39,424 nt of DNA from Hyphococcus sp. (GCA_021776295.1 JAJFGE010000155.1:1-39424); one strand, 5' to 3'. Shown: positions 1 to 8,832, numbered from the stretch's first letter. Notes: generated by a model not told the origin, from the letters alone. Numbers and translations: made by a program.

Positions 1-172
1 TGGTCAATTGATGAAACACGCTATTTTGATGGCGCATGACGTTGATCTCCATTCGTGTCCAAAACATCGCTAAATGCTTGGAAACGAGTAGAATCAATGT
101 CGTGCAACCAGTCCACTAACTTAAACCGGACACCAGTGCATCGCGTCCGGGATGACGGCTGAGCAAAAGGGC
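1..172. other. Left-edge segment without a supportable gene
   Basis: This stretch is visibly richer in A+T than the genes beside it. Short open stretches run through it: on the plus strand a frame entering from the left edge stops at 37-39, and on the minus strand about 30 codons end at 21. None has a recognisable domain or can be followed far enough to call. Either could be the tail of a gene outside the window or a decayed remnant. At about 138-158 a piece of the GTCATCCCGGA-type repeat (tccgggatgacg) sits just downstream of the glycerol kinase stop codon. Confidence 0.4.
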
Positions 173-1663
173 CTACCCAAGCGTCTTGCGCAAGGCCTCG
201 CTCCATCCGGCGAGATTACGGTTTCGTTCTTCCGGCGCCATGGCCGGCTGGAAGCGGGCGTCGAGGCGCCACCGCTCAGTGATGTCGCTGACATCGTTGA
301 AAGCGCCGATGTGCAGGCCGGCGAGGTAAGCAACGCCCAGCGCGGTGGTCTCTAATATGCGCGGGCGCTCAACCGGCAGGTTCAAGATGTCGGCGAGAAA
401 CTGCATCACCCAATCATTGGCGACCATGCCGCCATCGACGCGCAAGGTGCGGGGGGCAACTCCGTCGGCTGCAAACGCGTCGATGAGGTCGGCGGTCTGA
501 TAGGCCACCGCCTCCAACGCGGCGCGGGCGAGATGGGCGCGGCCGGCGCCGCGGGTGAGGCCATAGATGGCGCCGCGCGCGTCAGTGCGCCAATGCGGCG
601 CCCCGAGGCCGGTGAAGGCGGGAACCAGATAAACGCCTTCATTGCTCTCGAGCGTATCGGCGAGGGCGGCGGTGTCGCCGGCGTTTTTGATTATCCCCAA
701 CTCGTCGCGCAGCCATTGCACTGCGGCGCCGGCGATGAAGATTGAACCCTCCAGCGCATAACGCGTCTCGCCCCCGAGCCGATAGGCGATGGTGGTTAAG
801 AGCTTGTTGTCGGATATCAGCGCCTCCTTACCGGTATGCGCCATCACGAAACACCCCGTACCGTAGGTGCTCTTAATGTCGCCAACCGCAAAGCAGGCCT
901 GGCCAAACGCCGCCGCCTGCTGGTCGCCGGCAACGCTGCAAATCGGTATTGGCCGGCCGAACAGTTCCGCATCGGTGCGGCCAAAATCATCAGCGCTGTC
1001 ACGCACATCGCCCAGGCATTTGCGCGGTACACGAAATTCTTCCAGCAGCCCAACGTCCCATTCATTGGTATGGATATTAAAAAGGCTGGTGCGACTTGCA
1101 TTGGTGGCGTCGGTTGCGTGCACCGCACCGCCGGTGAGCCGCGCGATGAGGAAACTGTCGACCGTGCCAAAAGCGATTTCGCCATTTTCTGCGCGGGTGC
1201 GCGCGCCCTCGACATGGTCTAAAATCCATGCCGCTTTTGATGCAGAGAAATACGGATCAAGCACCAGCCCGGTGCGGGCGGTAATCCCCGCCTCCAGCCC
1301 GTCGGCGCGCATCTGCTCGCAAATGTCGGCGGTGCGCCGGTCCTGCCAGACAATGGCGTTATAGATCGGCTTGGCGGTGGCGCGGTCCCACAATATCGTC
1401 GTCTCGCGCTGGTTGGTGATGCCAATCGCGGCGATCTCGCAGCCGGCGCCTTCGACTTTTTGAAAAACCTCGCGCGCGGTCGCGAGCGTCGTTCGCCAGA
1501 TGTCTTCCGGGTCATGCTCAACCCATCCATCGGCGGGATAGTGTTGCGCAAACTCCTGTTGCGCAGAGGCGACCGCTTTACCGGCGCCGTCAAACACAAT
1601 CGCCCGGCTTGACGTTGTGCCTTGATCAATGGCGAGAATATAGGGAGCTTCAAAATCCGTCAT
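173..1663 (-). CDS. glpK: Glycerol kinase
   Basis: Predicted to phosphorylate glycerol with ATP to sn-glycerol 3-phosphate in the cytoplasm, the entry step of glycerol catabolism. The 496-residue product has the normal family length. The N-terminal phosphate-binding motif of the FGGY sugar kinases is present ([10 protein letters not shown], about residues 13-22), as are the second nucleotide-binding motif (STYGTGCFV, mid-protein) and the C-terminal [12 protein letters not shown] motif. The ATG at 1663 matches the usual N-terminus. The Shine-Dalgarno sequence is weak. It is transcribed away from the DUF188 gene, with only 53 bases between them, so the two promoters must sit in that gap or overlap the genes. 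No glpF transporter or glpD dehydrogenase is visible nearby, so regulation and uptake are not explained here. Confidence 0.96.
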   Translation of the reverse strand: MTDFEAPYILAIDQGTTSSRAIVFDGAGKAVASAQQEFAQHYPADGWVEHDPEDIWRTTLATAREVFQKVEGAGCEIAAIGITNQRETTILWDRATAKPIYNAIVWQDRRTADICEQMRADGLEAGITARTGLVLDPYFSASKAAWILDHVEGARTRAENGEIAFGTVDSFLIARLTGGAVHATDATNASRTSLFNIHTNEWDVGLLEEFRVPRKCLGDVRDSADDFGRTDAELFGRPIPICSVAGDQQAAAFGQACFAVGDIKSTYGTGCFVMAHTGKEALISDNKLLTTIAYRLGGETRYALEGSIFIAGAAVQWLRDELGIIKNAGDTAALADTLESNEGVYLVPAFTGLGAPHWRTDARGAIYGLTRGAGRAHLARAALEAVAYQTADLIDAFAADGVAPRTLRVDGGMVANDWVMQFLADILNLPVERPRILETTALGVAYLAGLHIGAFNDVSDITERWRLDARFQPAMAPEERNRNLAGWSEALRKTLG

Positions 1664-1716
1664 GGCATCTTTCTATGTTATTTGATAACGCCGTACATGA
1701 ACGATCCTAACGCGAA

Positions 1717-2190
1717 ATGGCTGCAATGAAAAAGCCGGAGATTTTTGTCGATGCGGACGCCTGTCCGGTGAAGGACGAGGTTGTGCGTGTGGCTGACCGC
1801 CACGGGCTTTGCGTTCATTTTGTCTCCAACGCTCGCATGCGCTTGCCGGTGGGGTTTGATGTGCGCCGGGTGATTGTCGCCGATGGGCCCGATGTCGCCG
1901 ATGACTGGATCGCCGAGCGGGCAGGCGAGGGCGATGTTGTTATCACCAGCGATATTCCGCTCGCCGAGCGCTGCCTGAAATCCGGCGCGCAAGTTGTGGG
2001 CTCAACCGGTAAGCCGTTCACCGCCGACAATATCGGCATGGGGATGGCGATGCGTTCGCTGTCGCGGGACTTGCGCGAAATGGGAGAGATTTCCGGCGCC
2101 GGTCCATCCTTTTCAAAGAAAGACCGTTCGCGTTTTCTCGAAGCGCTGGAACTGGCGGTGCGCCGGGCGGGGTGTATCCCCCTCCCTTGA
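1717..2190 (+). CDS. DUF188 (YaiI/YqxD, UPF0178) family protein
   Basis: A 157-residue protein of the YaiI/YqxD family. The diagnostic N-terminal DADACPVKDE motif (about residues 12-21) and the later TSDIPLAERCL and GKPFTADNI segments are clear. The family fold resembles PIN-like nuclease domains and its conserved aspartates suggest metal binding, but no firm biochemical role is established, so none is assigned. Two possible ATG starts lie three codons apart (1717 and 1726); neither has a strong ribosome binding site, and the second gives an N-terminus closer to the family. It is divergent from glpK and followed by a repeat-rich gap, so it is probably transcribed alone. Confidence 0.9.
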   Translation: MAAMKKPEIFVDADACPVKDEVVRVADRHGLCVHFVSNARMRLPVGFDVRRVIVADGPDVADDWIAERAGEGDVVITSDIPLAERCLKSGAQVVGSTGKPFTADNIGMGMAMRSLSRDLREMGEISGAGPSFSKKDRSRFLEALELAVRRAGCIPLP

Positions 2191-2573
2191 AAAGACTATC
2201 GTCTCCTCGTGTCACCTAAGGAAACAAAAACGTCAGTGCATGTTGAACGCCACAAGCCCCCCTTCGACCGCTTCGCGGCCACTTCCCCCGTAAACGGGGG
2301 AAGGATTACCCCGCCCAAAGCATGGCCTAATTCCTCCTCCGCCCCGACCGCGAAGGCGGTCGAATCATAATTAGCGCGCCTTCGCGCGCGGGCGGGGGAG
2401 GTGTCGCCGAAGGCGACGGAGGGGGCGACGGCGCTGAAGGAAATCAAAACGTCAAAGTATAGGAAATTCAACGTCCATGAAATGTGCGAGTACTATCGCC
2501 ATCCTTTACCGATTGCGCCGCCGCAAAACTTCACTAGATTGTATGGCTTGTTTTGCCATCGGGGATATACGCC
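2191..2573. repeat. Mosaic intergenic repeat flanked by near-identical 18-bp direct repeats
   Basis: This 383-base gap holds no credible gene. It contains several short inverted repeats: gaccgc-ttcg-cggccac near 2269, a cccccgt-aaa-cggggg hairpin near 2285-2300, gaccgcgaaggcggtc near 2346-2361, and gtcgccgaaggcgac near 2403-2417. The block is bounded by two direct repeats differing at one base: aaggaaacaaaaacgtca at 2218-2235 and aaggaaatcaaaacgtca at 2437-2454. The layout resembles the palindromic mosaic repeats scattered between genes in many alphaproteobacteria. The last 100 bases before 2574 should hold the promoter of the downstream lipoprotein gene; no clear -35/-10 pair was found. Confidence 0.6.
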
Positions 2574-3464
2574 ATGAAAAATTTCATTCTCATTGCCGCC
2601 TTTGGGCTTGTCGCTTGTATGCCGGGCGAGGAGGCGCACGAAGCGGCGCCCGCTGAAGATGCGATGGCCTCTGCGCCGGCGCCAGTAACCAGCGATGAGG
2701 CCTTGCGGCTTTATGCATTCGACTGCGGGCGCATCGACATGCTCGATCTCGGGTTGTTTTCCAGTAAAGGCGAATATGCCGGCCGTCAGAACAAAGCCGC
2801 AGATATGTGTTTCCTTATTCGCCACCCCAACGGTGATCTGATGTGGGACGCAGGGCTTCCTGATGCGCTGAACGAACAGGCCGATGGCGTCACCAACGGT
2901 CCGTTCCATGTCGCGGTCCCGACGACGCTCGCCAGCCAGCTTGCCAGCATAGACGTTGCACCCGCTGACATTGAGTATTTCTCAATCTCGCATTCGCATT
3001 TCGACCATGTCGGTAATGCTGCAATGTTCACCGAATCGACCTTCCTCGTCGATAAAGACGAGCGCGCGCATATGTTCCGCGATGAGGCGCGTGCGGATGA
3101 ACAGAGTTTTCCGCTTGTGGCGGCGCTTGAAGACGCGACAACGATACAGTTCGACGGCGACTATGATGTGTTTGGCGACGGCTCGGTAACCATCCTCGCC
3201 ATGCCCGGCCACACGCCCGGCCATACATCGCTGATGGTCAACCTTGAGAATACAGGCCCGGTGCTGTTAACCGGCGACCTCTATCATCTGCTGGAATCGC
3301 GCGAAAAACGTATCGTTCCCGTGTTTAATACCGATGAGGAAGAAACCCATCGCTCAATGGACCGGTTCGAAGCGTTCGCGGAAGAGACCGGTGCGCGGGT
3401 CGTCGTTCAACATGTGCTGGAGCATATGGCAGCGCTGCCCACGGCGCCGGAATATTTGGATTAA
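2574..3464 (+). CDS. MBL-fold hydrolase lipoprotein, N-acyl homoserine lactonase-like
   Basis: A 296-residue metallo-beta-lactamase-fold hydrolase with a lipoprotein signal peptide: a short hydrophobic segment followed by GLVAC, so Cys16 is the likely lipidated residue and the enzyme is probably anchored outside the cytoplasmic membrane. The start is set at the ATG at 2574 because it begins this signal; a TTG at 2553 would add seven residues ahead of it. The di-zinc motif HSHFDH is present, followed by GHTPGHTS, the LLTGD aspartate and a C-terminal histidine in VVQHVLEH. The overall pattern (FDCG near the start, CFLIRHPNGDLMWDAGLP) resembles the AttM/AiiA-like lactonase group. The substrate is not shown by the sequence; quorum-signal lactones are only one possibility. 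It is convergent with hemF across a palindromic repeat. Confidence 0.85.
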   Translation: MKNFILIAAFGLVACMPGEEAHEAAPAEDAMASAPAPVTSDEALRLYAFDCGRIDMLDLGLFSSKGEYAGRQNKAADMCFLIRHPNGDLMWDAGLPDALNEQADGVTNGPFHVAVPTTLASQLASIDVAPADIEYFSISHSHFDHVGNAAMFTESTFLVDKDERAHMFRDEARADEQSFPLVAALEDATTIQFDGDYDVFGDGSVTILAMPGHTPGHTSLMVNLENTGPVLLTGDLYHLLESREKRIVPVFNTDEEETHRSMDRFEAFAEETGARVVVQHVLEHMAALPTAPEYLD

Positions 3465-3481
3465 AGCCCTCGACTCAATAA

Positions 3482-3546
3482 AATTCGTCATCCCGGACCA
3501 GCAGTGCATCACTGCGTGACGCAATGCATCCGGGATGACGAAAATT
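3482..3546. repeat. GTCATCCCGGA-type palindromic repeat between convergent genes
   Basis: The arms aattcgtcatcccgga (3482-3497) and tccgggatgacgaaaatt (3529-3546) are near-perfect inverted copies around a centre that is itself partly palindromic (gcagtgcatcactgcgtgacgcaatgcat). This is one of the common dispersed families of alphaproteobacterial intergenic repeats. Lying between the stop codons of two convergent genes, it may also end transcription from both sides. Confidence 0.75.
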
Positions 3547-3566
3547 CTATTTATAGGTAGGCGCCC

Positions 3567-4457
3567 CTAGGGCCACTTCGCTTCCGGCGGCAGCGAGGAG
3601 AGAATTGAATCTACATTGCCGCCGGTTTTAAGGCCAAAGGTGGTGCCGCGGTCATAGAGCAGGTTGAATTCCGCATAGCGTCCGCGCTGGATCAGTTGCG
3701 CCTCGCGGTCGTCTTGGGTCCAGGGCTGGTCCATGCGTTTGCCAACGAGCTTTGGATAGGCGCTGAGAAAAGCGCGGCCGACATCTTGCGTGAAGGCAAA
3801 ATCTTTGTCCCAGTCGCCGGTGTTGTGGCGGTCATAGAAAATACCGCCGACGCCGCGCGGCTCGTTTCTGTGTGGCAGGAAGAAATAATCGTCGCACCAT
3901 TTTTTGAATTTCGGGAAGTAGTCTGCATCATGGGGCTCGCAGGCATCGCGCATTGCCGCTAGAAATTCTTGTGTGTCCTCGTGGGTCTCGGTGCGATAGG
4001 CCGGATGCATCGGATTTAAATCACCGCCGCCGCCGAACCAGCTTTTGGTGGTGACGATCAGCCTGGTGTTCATATGGGCAGCCGGCGCGTGCGGGCTGCG
4101 CGTATGCGCGATCAGCGAAACGCCCGACGCCCAAAATCGCGGGTCTTCCTCCGCCCCCGGGATCTGGGCGCGAAACTCTTCGGAGAATTCACCGTGTACG
4201 GTTGATGTGTGGATTCCGGCTTTTTCAAACACGCGGCCATGCAGCATCGACATGACGCCGCCGCCCTGATCTTCTGTGCCGTCACAGCGTGTCCACGGCG
4301 TTCTTTCAAACCGGCCGGCGGGCATATCGCCATAGAGGTCGCCGGCGTCCTCCTCGAGCTGTTCAAATGCAGCGCAAATATCGTCGCGCAGTTTTTCAAA
4401 CCAGGCGCGGGCGATTTGTTTTTGCTTGTCCAGGAGTTCTGTTGATTGATTTGACAT
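3567..4457 (-). CDS. hemF: Oxygen-dependent coproporphyrinogen III oxidase
   Basis: Predicted to convert coproporphyrinogen III to protoporphyrinogen IX by two oxidative decarboxylations that use O2, late in haem synthesis. At 296 residues it matches the usual HemF length. Family signatures run through the whole protein: the [10 protein letters not shown] segment (about residues 65-74), the histidine-rich [12 protein letters not shown] stretch, [10 protein letters not shown], and the C-terminal [16 protein letters not shown] segment. The start is ATG at 4457. It lies close to trmL and petABC, a neighbourhood seen in other alphaproteobacteria, and its product supports the haem proteins encoded there. 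Dependence on O2 fits an aerobic respiratory lifestyle. Confidence 0.97.
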   Translation of the reverse strand: MSNQSTELLDKQKQIARAWFEKLRDDICAAFEQLEEDAGDLYGDMPAGRFERTPWTRCDGTEDQGGGVMSMLHGRVFEKAGIHTSTVHGEFSEEFRAQIPGAEEDPRFWASGVSLIAHTRSPHAPAAHMNTRLIVTTKSWFGGGGDLNPMHPAYRTETHEDTQEFLAAMRDACEPHDADYFPKFKKWCDDYFFLPHRNEPRGVGGIFYDRHNTGDWDKDFAFTQDVGRAFLSAYPKLVGKRMDQPWTQDDREAQLIQRGRYAEFNLLYDRGTTFGLKTGGNVDSILSSLPPEAKWP

Positions 4458-4576
4458 TTTTTGCTTGCTCTATTGTTTTGACGTGTAAGTTATGCGTTGA
4501 ACCAATATAACATTTGCGGGGGCGATATGTGGGAACAATTTGGCGCAGCGGCAATTTATGGCGCAACAGTGTCTGG

Positions 4577-4990
4577 TTATGTGGCGAGCGGATGCTCCTT
4601 GTTTAACTGCAACAAATCCCAGCGGTTGCCATAGAGGTCTTCAAACACCGCCACCATACCGTAATCGGCTTCTTTCGGCGGGCGCATAAACCGCACGCCT
4701 TTAGCTTTCATCTCGTTATAATCGCGCCAAAAATCGTCGCTATTGAGAAACAGGAACACCCGGCCGCCGGCCTGGTTGCCGATAAACGGTTTCTGCTCGG
4801 GCTTAGACGCCCGCGCCAACAACAGCGTCGTTCCGGCTGAGCCCGGCGGCGCCACCACCACCCAGCGCTTGTCCTGTTCGGGTTGGTATGTGTCTTCGAC
4901 CAGGGTGAAATTCAAAACCTTGGTGTAAAACTCAATCGCTTCATCATAGTCGCGCACGACCAATGCGATATGGACGATGGATTGTTTCAT
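4577..4990 (-). CDS. VOC-superfamily (glyoxalase/dioxygenase-like) protein
   Basis: A 137-residue single-unit vicinal oxygen chelate protein. The two beta-alpha-beta-beta-beta modules are visible: IVHIALVVRDYDEAIEFYT at the start, with His7 in the usual first metal-ligand position, and a second module ending VAVFEDLYGNRWDLLQ, whose glutamate is the likely last metal ligand. These proteins form dimers and act on varied substrates such as methylglyoxal adducts, antibiotics and catechols; nothing here fixes the substrate. It starts at ATG 4990 and is read in the same direction as hemF, 119 bases upstream of it, and as trmL, from which a repeat block separates it. Confidence 0.88.
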   Translation of the reverse strand: MKQSIVHIALVVRDYDEAIEFYTKVLNFTLVEDTYQPEQDKRWVVVAPPGSAGTTLLLARASKPEQKPFIGNQAGGRVFLFLNSDDFWRDYNEMKAKGVRFMRPPKEADYGMVAVFEDLYGNRWDLLQLNKEHPLAT

Positions 4991-5004
4991 ATTGATCGTC
5001 TTGT

Positions 5005-5111
5005 TTGTCTCGCGGCGGGTCGCTTCGCGACCGCCTCCGCCCCCGTTGGAAGAGAGGGGGCGCGCTGATTGCGCGGCGCGCAGTCGCGCTTTTCGAACAC
5101 TTGCGTGTTCG
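5005..5111. repeat. Mosaic palindromic repeat between trmL and the VOC gene
   Basis: The block contains ggtcgcttcgcgacc near 5017-5031, gcgctgattgcgcggcgcgcagtcgcgc near 5060-5089, and a perfect hairpin cgaacac-ttgc-gtgttcg at 5094-5111. Its style and some of its words (cttcgcg within a ggtc/gacc stem, then a run of C and later G) resemble the block at 2218-2454, so the two may belong to one repeat family. The 5094-5111 hairpin resembles a GAAC/GTTC dyad, but the 8-base spacer does not fit a LexA site. Confidence 0.5.
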
Positions 5112-5138
5112 ACTGGCTCTCATATATGCCGTGGTGCA

Positions 5139-5585
5139 TTATTCCCATCCAACCTGCCGCCTTGCTTCGGCTAACGCTACTGACGCGGCCACAGTGACAT
5201 TTAGCGAGCGGGCGCCCGGCGCCAAGGGGATTGAGAGCCGCGCAGCGGCGGCGGCGTGTACTGCTTGCGGCGCGCCCTGGCTTTCGCGGCCCATCAGGAG
5301 GGTGTCGGTTTCGCGAAATTCGAACTCCCAGATCGACTGGTCCGCCTTTGTCGTCAGAAGAATCAACCGTGTCTCACCGAGGGTTTGGGTATAGGCCTGC
5401 CAGCCACTATGGGCGAGCGGCGGGGCGAGGGCGCCATAGTCCATTGCGACCCTTTTGATCTCCCGCGAATCAAGCGGAAAGCCGCAAGGCTCGACAATAT
5501 CCAGTCCGGCGCCGAAACAGGCCGCAGCCCGAATCGCTGCGCCGACATTTTGGGGAATATCAGGTTGATACAAAGCCAGCCGCAT
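5139..5585 (-). CDS. trmL: tRNA (cytidine(34)-2'-O)-methyltransferase TrmL
   Basis: A minimal SPOUT-class methyltransferase of about 148 residues. It is predicted to methylate the 2'-O of the wobble base 34 in leucine tRNAs using S-adenosylmethionine. The N-terminus (MRLALYQPDIPQNVGAAIR) aligns with the family, and the knot-forming motifs LLMGRESQGAP and SLNVTVAASVALAEARR bind the cofactor. The start is placed at the ATG at 5585, where family similarity begins; an in-frame ATG at 5603 would add MCKNSP, and neither has a strong ribosome binding site. It is transcribed away from petABC. The TrmL-petABC-HemF cluster is common in alphaproteobacteria. Confidence 0.93.
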   Translation of the reverse strand: MRLALYQPDIPQNVGAAIRAAACFGAGLDIVEPCGFPLDSREIKRVAMDYGALAPPLAHSGWQAYTQTLGETRLILLTTKADQSIWEFEFRETDTLLMGRESQGAPQAVHAAAAARLSIPLAPGARSLNVTVAASVALAEARRQVGWE

Positions 5586-5649
5586 GGGGCTGTTTTTGCA
5601 CATGTTTCCGGTCCTGTCGCCTACTCCCTCGCGACGCCCCGCGGGGCGT

Positions 5650-5796
5650 ATTTGAAATTCTCATTAAAGGCGGTCGTGTTGCACGAATTTCAAATCCTTT
5701 AAGCCCAGCTTGGTTCATTTAATTGAAGTGTCCCAAAATCCGAAATTCGTTTCGAGGATTTGAAAAGGTTGACGAATTTCGGATTTTGGGACACTT
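5650..5796. repeat. Nested inverted repeats upstream of petABC, including a perfect 25-bp dyad
   Basis: Positions 5726-5750 and 5772-5796 are perfect 25-base reverse complements separated by 21 bases. A second inverted pair, atttgaaattc (5650-5660) and gaatttcaaat (5685-5695), lies just upstream. The spacer of the first dyad carries aggatttgaa (5755-5764), the reverse complement of ttcaaatcct (5688-5697), so the two structures could also pair with each other. The block fills most of the gap between divergent trmL and petA and ends about 95 bases before the petA start. It may be a mobile palindromic repeat, a regulatory structure, or both. Confidence 0.8.
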
Positions 5797-5892
5797 GGAC
5801 GCAGCGCTTTGCCGCCTAGACTTTGTACAAGAGACATGCAAAACAGCCTCGCGATTCTTGCTCTCGGGCGCATTCCTTAAGGCGAAACACCC

Positions 5893-6501
5893 ATGACGAC
5901 GGAAATTTCAGACGCGGGACCATCTGATGATGGTGAGCCGACCCGGCGTGACTTTATTCATATCTTCGCGGCAGCGACTGCTGCTGTCGGCGCCGGCGCA
6001 ACGATTTGGCCGCTGGTGCACCAGATGAACCCGGACGCCTCGGTGCTGGCATTGTCGACCAGCGAGGTTGACCTTTCCAGCGTTTCGGTTGGCCAGGCGA
6101 TTAAGGTTATGTGGCAGGGCAAGCCGGTGTTTATCCGCCGCCGCACCGAAGCGGAAATCGCTGAGGGCGCGGCGACGTCATTGGGTGCGCTGAAAGACGA
6201 TGCCGCGCGCAACGATAATCTTTCCGGCAAGGCTGACGCGACTGATGATGCGCGCGTCACCTCGCGCGACGGCAAGGCGCGACCGGAGTGGCTAATTGTC
6301 GTCGGCATCTGCACCCATCTCGGCTGCATTCCGCTGGGCACGTCTTCGGGGGAAAATCGCGGCGACTATAATGGCTGGTTTTGTCCCTGCCACGGATCGC
6401 ATTACGATATTGCCGGGCGCATCCGCAAAGGACCGGCGCCAGAAAATCTTGAAATCCCGCCCTATGAGTATCTTTCCGATACTGTCGTGAAGATCGGTTA
6501 G
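5893..6501 (+). CDS. petA: Ubiquinol-cytochrome c reductase Rieske iron-sulfur subunit
   Basis: A 202-residue Rieske protein of the cytochrome bc1 complex. It takes the first electron from ubiquinol at the Qo site and passes it to cytochrome c1 in the periplasm. The N-terminus has a twin-arginine motif (TRRDF, residues 17-21) followed by a hydrophobic segment (about 22-40) that stays as the membrane anchor. The [2Fe-2S] ligands lie in CTHLGC (140-145) and CPCHGSH (164-170), which also provide the disulfide cysteines. The insert around residues 90-130 is typical of the alphaproteobacterial form. It is the first gene of petABC, with 13 bases before petB; the promoter should lie between the palindromes ending at 5796 and the ATG at 5893. 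Confidence 0.98.
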   Translation: MTTEISDAGPSDDGEPTRRDFIHIFAAATAAVGAGATIWPLVHQMNPDASVLALSTSEVDLSSVSVGQAIKVMWQGKPVFIRRRTEAEIAEGAATSLGALKDDAARNDNLSGKADATDDARVTSRDGKARPEWLIVVGICTHLGCIPLGTSSGENRGDYNGWFCPCHGSHYDIAGRIRKGPAPENLEIPPYEYLSDTVVKIG

Positions 6502-6514
6502 GGGAGAAACAATC

Positions 6515-7810
6515 ATGAGCCATCCGTCTACATACAAACCCACATCCGGCTTCGAGAAATGGCTGGACGACCGGCTGCCGATTGTGCGCCTCGCCCATGA
6601 CAGCTTTGTCGATTTCCCAACCCCGAAAAACCTCAACTACTGGTACACGTTTGGCGGCATCCTGGCGGTTTGCCTGGTCATCCAAATCATCACCGGCGTC
6701 ATTCTGGCGATGCATTATGTGCCGCATACGTCGATGGCGTTTGACAGCGTCGAGCATATCATGCGCGACGTTAATTATGGCTGGCTGATGCGTTATGTGC
6801 ACGCCAACGGCGGGTCGATGTTCTTCCTTGCAGTTTATATTCACATGTTCCGCGGCGTCTATTACGGCTCTTACAAAGAGCCGCGCGAAGTGTTGTGGAT
6901 GCTTGGCGTTGTTATCTACCTGTTGATGATGGCGACGGCGTTTATGGGTTACGTTCTGCCCTGGGGTCAGATGTCTTATTGGGGCGCGACGGTGATCACC
7001 AATTTGTTCTCGGCAATCCCGCTGGTCGGCGAAGAGATCAGAGCGCTTTTATGGGGCGGGTTCTCGGTCGATAACCCGACCCTCAATCGTTTCTACTCGC
7101 TGCACTATCTGTTGCCGTTCGCGATTGCCGGCGTAGTGATGTTGCACATCTGGGCGCTGCACATTCCGGGTAACGCCAATCCGACAGGCGTTGAAGTTAA
7201 AGATGTCAAGAAAGACACTGTGCCGTTCCATCCCTATTACACGGTCAAGGATAGCTTCGCGATTGTGGTCTTCATGATCCTGTTTGCCGCATTTGTGTTC
7301 TTCAACCCGGACGGGCTTGGCCATCCGGACAATTATATCGAAGCCAACCCGCTCGCGACGCCGGCCTCGATTGTGCCGGAATGGTATTACCTGCCGTTCT
7401 ACGCGATCTTGCGGGCGATCACTTTTGACATTGGACCGATCTCGTCGAAACTCGGCGGCGTGATCGCGATGTTTGGCTCGATCCTGGTGTTGTTCATCCT
7501 GCCCTGGCTCGACACTTCCAAGGTGCGCTCAATGCGCTATCGCCCGGCGGCGAAGATGTTCTTTTTCATCTTCATCGCGGCTTGCCTGGTGCTCGGCTAT
7601 CTCGGCGGCAAACCAGCGGAAGGCTCCTACGTCCTGTATGCGCAGATCGCGACGGCGTATTATTTTTCATTCTTCCTGCTCATCCTGCCTTTGCTTGGGT
7701 TTATGGAAACGCCCAAACCGTTGCCGCGTTCGATTTCCGAATCCGTTTTGAAAACACCCAAACCCGGCGGCGCTGCGCCCGCGGGCGCACAATCCGCGCC
7801 GGCGCAATAG
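6515..7810 (+). CDS. petB: Cytochrome b of the bc1 complex
   Basis: A 431-residue polytopic membrane protein that carries hemes bL and bH and forms both quinone sites. It has the full fused cytochrome b layout with eight hydrophobic helices. Heme-ligand regions are clear: [10 protein letters not shown] and HANGGSMFF in helix B, and the paired histidines in [11 protein letters not shown] and MLHIWALH in helix D. The Qo-site PEWYY motif is present ([10 protein letters not shown]). The C-terminus ends in a Pro/Ala-rich tail. A good Shine-Dalgarno (ggggagaaac) precedes the ATG at 6515. It is co-transcribed with petA and petC, with gaps of 13 and 15 bases. Confidence 0.98.
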   Translation: MSHPSTYKPTSGFEKWLDDRLPIVRLAHDSFVDFPTPKNLNYWYTFGGILAVCLVIQIITGVILAMHYVPHTSMAFDSVEHIMRDVNYGWLMRYVHANGGSMFFLAVYIHMFRGVYYGSYKEPREVLWMLGVVIYLLMMATAFMGYVLPWGQMSYWGATVITNLFSAIPLVGEEIRALLWGGFSVDNPTLNRFYSLHYLLPFAIAGVVMLHIWALHIPGNANPTGVEVKDVKKDTVPFHPYYTVKDSFAIVVFMILFAAFVFFNPDGLGHPDNYIEANPLATPASIVPEWYYLPFYAILRAITFDIGPISSKLGGVIAMFGSILVLFILPWLDTSKVRSMRYRPAAKMFFFIFIAACLVLGYLGGKPAEGSYVLYAQIATAYYFSFFLLILPLLGFMETPKPLPRSISESVLKTPKPGGAAPAGAQSAPAQ

Positions 7811-7825
7811 GGGAAAAGGCATCCG

Positions 7826-8740
7826 ATGAATATGATCCGAACTGTTCTGATTGCCGCGATTATAGGTTTGCTCGGCATATCCGGCGCTGTGGCCAGCACG
7901 GGCGGCGCGCATAAACCAGAGGCGCGTGACTGGCATTTTTCCGGCCCTTTCGGAACCTATGACAAGGACGCGCTGCAACGCGGCTATCAAGTCTACGAGA
8001 CGATATGCTCCAGTTGCCACGGGCTTGAGCAGGTCTCGTTCCGCAATCTCGGACAAAAAGGCGGCCCGTTTCATCTGGATAGTTGCCCGGCCGGCATTCC
8101 CGACACGGTTGATTGCGCCAATCCCAACCAGAACCCGGTGGTGAAAGCCCTGGCGGCGCAATATCGTTTTAAGATTGTCGATGGACCGGACGATAGCGGC
8201 GATATGTTTGAGCGTGCGGCGCTGGCGTCGGACCGTATTCCGGGGCCGTTTGCCAACGAGGTCATAGCGCGGCTGGCGAACAATAATGCGCTGCCGCCGG
8301 ATCTGTCGCTGATCACCAAAGCGCGCCATTACGGTCCGGATTATATCTATAGCCTGCTGGTTGGCTATGAAGAAACGCCGGCGACCGTCGAGATCGATCC
8401 CGGCCAATATTTTAATCCGTATTTCCACGGCGACATGTCGCAAGCGCTGCGGCCGGAATTTCTCGACGCGCACGGGCATCCGCTAGAAGGCGTTGAGGTG
8501 CCGGTTGGCGGCGTCCTCGCTATGGCTCCGCCGCTGTTCGATGGTTTGATTGAGTATGCCGACGGCTCGCCAGCGACGGTTGAGCAATATGCCGCCGACG
8601 TGACAGAGTTTTTAGTGTGGGCGGCCGATCCAAAGCTGGAAGCGCGCAAATCGCTCGGCGTGATGTCGCTGATTTATCTGATCATCCTCGCCGGCCTGCT
8701 TTACTGGTCCTACCGCAAGGTGTGGTCCGACCAGCACTAG
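7826..8740 (+). CDS. petC: Cytochrome c1
   Basis: The 304-residue c-type cytochrome of the bc1 complex, which accepts electrons from the Rieske centre and passes them to soluble or membrane cytochrome c. A Sec signal peptide covers about residues 1-24. The heme-binding CSSCH motif is at 61-65, the axial methionine probably lies in VLAMAPPLFDG, and a single C-terminal helix (VMSLIYLIILAGLLYW) anchors the protein. The extra cysteines in DSCPAG and DCANPN may form the disulfide-bonded loop known from Rhodobacter cytochrome c1. It is the last gene of petABC; a strong intrinsic terminator follows at 8784-8815. Confidence 0.97.
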   Translation: MNMIRTVLIAAIIGLLGISGAVASTGGAHKPEARDWHFSGPFGTYDKDALQRGYQVYETICSSCHGLEQVSFRNLGQKGGPFHLDSCPAGIPDTVDCANPNQNPVVKALAAQYRFKIVDGPDDSGDMFERAALASDRIPGPFANEVIARLANNNALPPDLSLITKARHYGPDYIYSLLVGYEETPATVEIDPGQYFNPYFHGDMSQALRPEFLDAHGHPLEGVEVPVGGVLAMAPPLFDGLIEYADGSPATVEQYAADVTEFLVWAADPKLEARKSLGVMSLIYLIILAGLLYWSYRKVWSDQH

Positions 8741-8783
8741 GCTGGATTTAGGCTCGATCACAGAATTGCGTATTGAGATTAAC

Positions 8784-8815
8784 CCGGCGCTGCGTAAACT
8801 GCAGCGCCGGTTTTT
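8784..8815 (+). terminator. Rho-independent terminator after petABC, just before mtnP
   Basis: Perfect 10-bp stem ccggcgctgc (8784-8793) / gcagcgccgg (8801-8810) with a 7-base loop, followed directly by TTTTT (8811-8815). It ends 17 bases before the mtnP start codon, so it separates petABC from mtnP or allows only partial read-through. Confidence 0.85.
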
Positions 8816-8832
8816 CATGTCTGGAGAGCAAA

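Noticed and set aside
4526-4633. A 35-codon plus-strand ORF opposite the end of the VOC gene
   Set aside because: Most of it is antisense to the VOC coding sequence, without a ribosome binding site or domain.
5094-5111. GAAC...GTTC dyad as a LexA site near the VOC gene
   Set aside because: The half-sites are inverted with an 8-base spacer; the alphaproteobacterial SOS box is a direct repeat with 7 bases, and this hairpin is part of a repeat block.
8773-8832. Longer mtnP start at TTG 8773
   Set aside because: It would translate through the terminator hairpin and adds residues without homology; the GTG at 8833 has a proper ribosome binding site.
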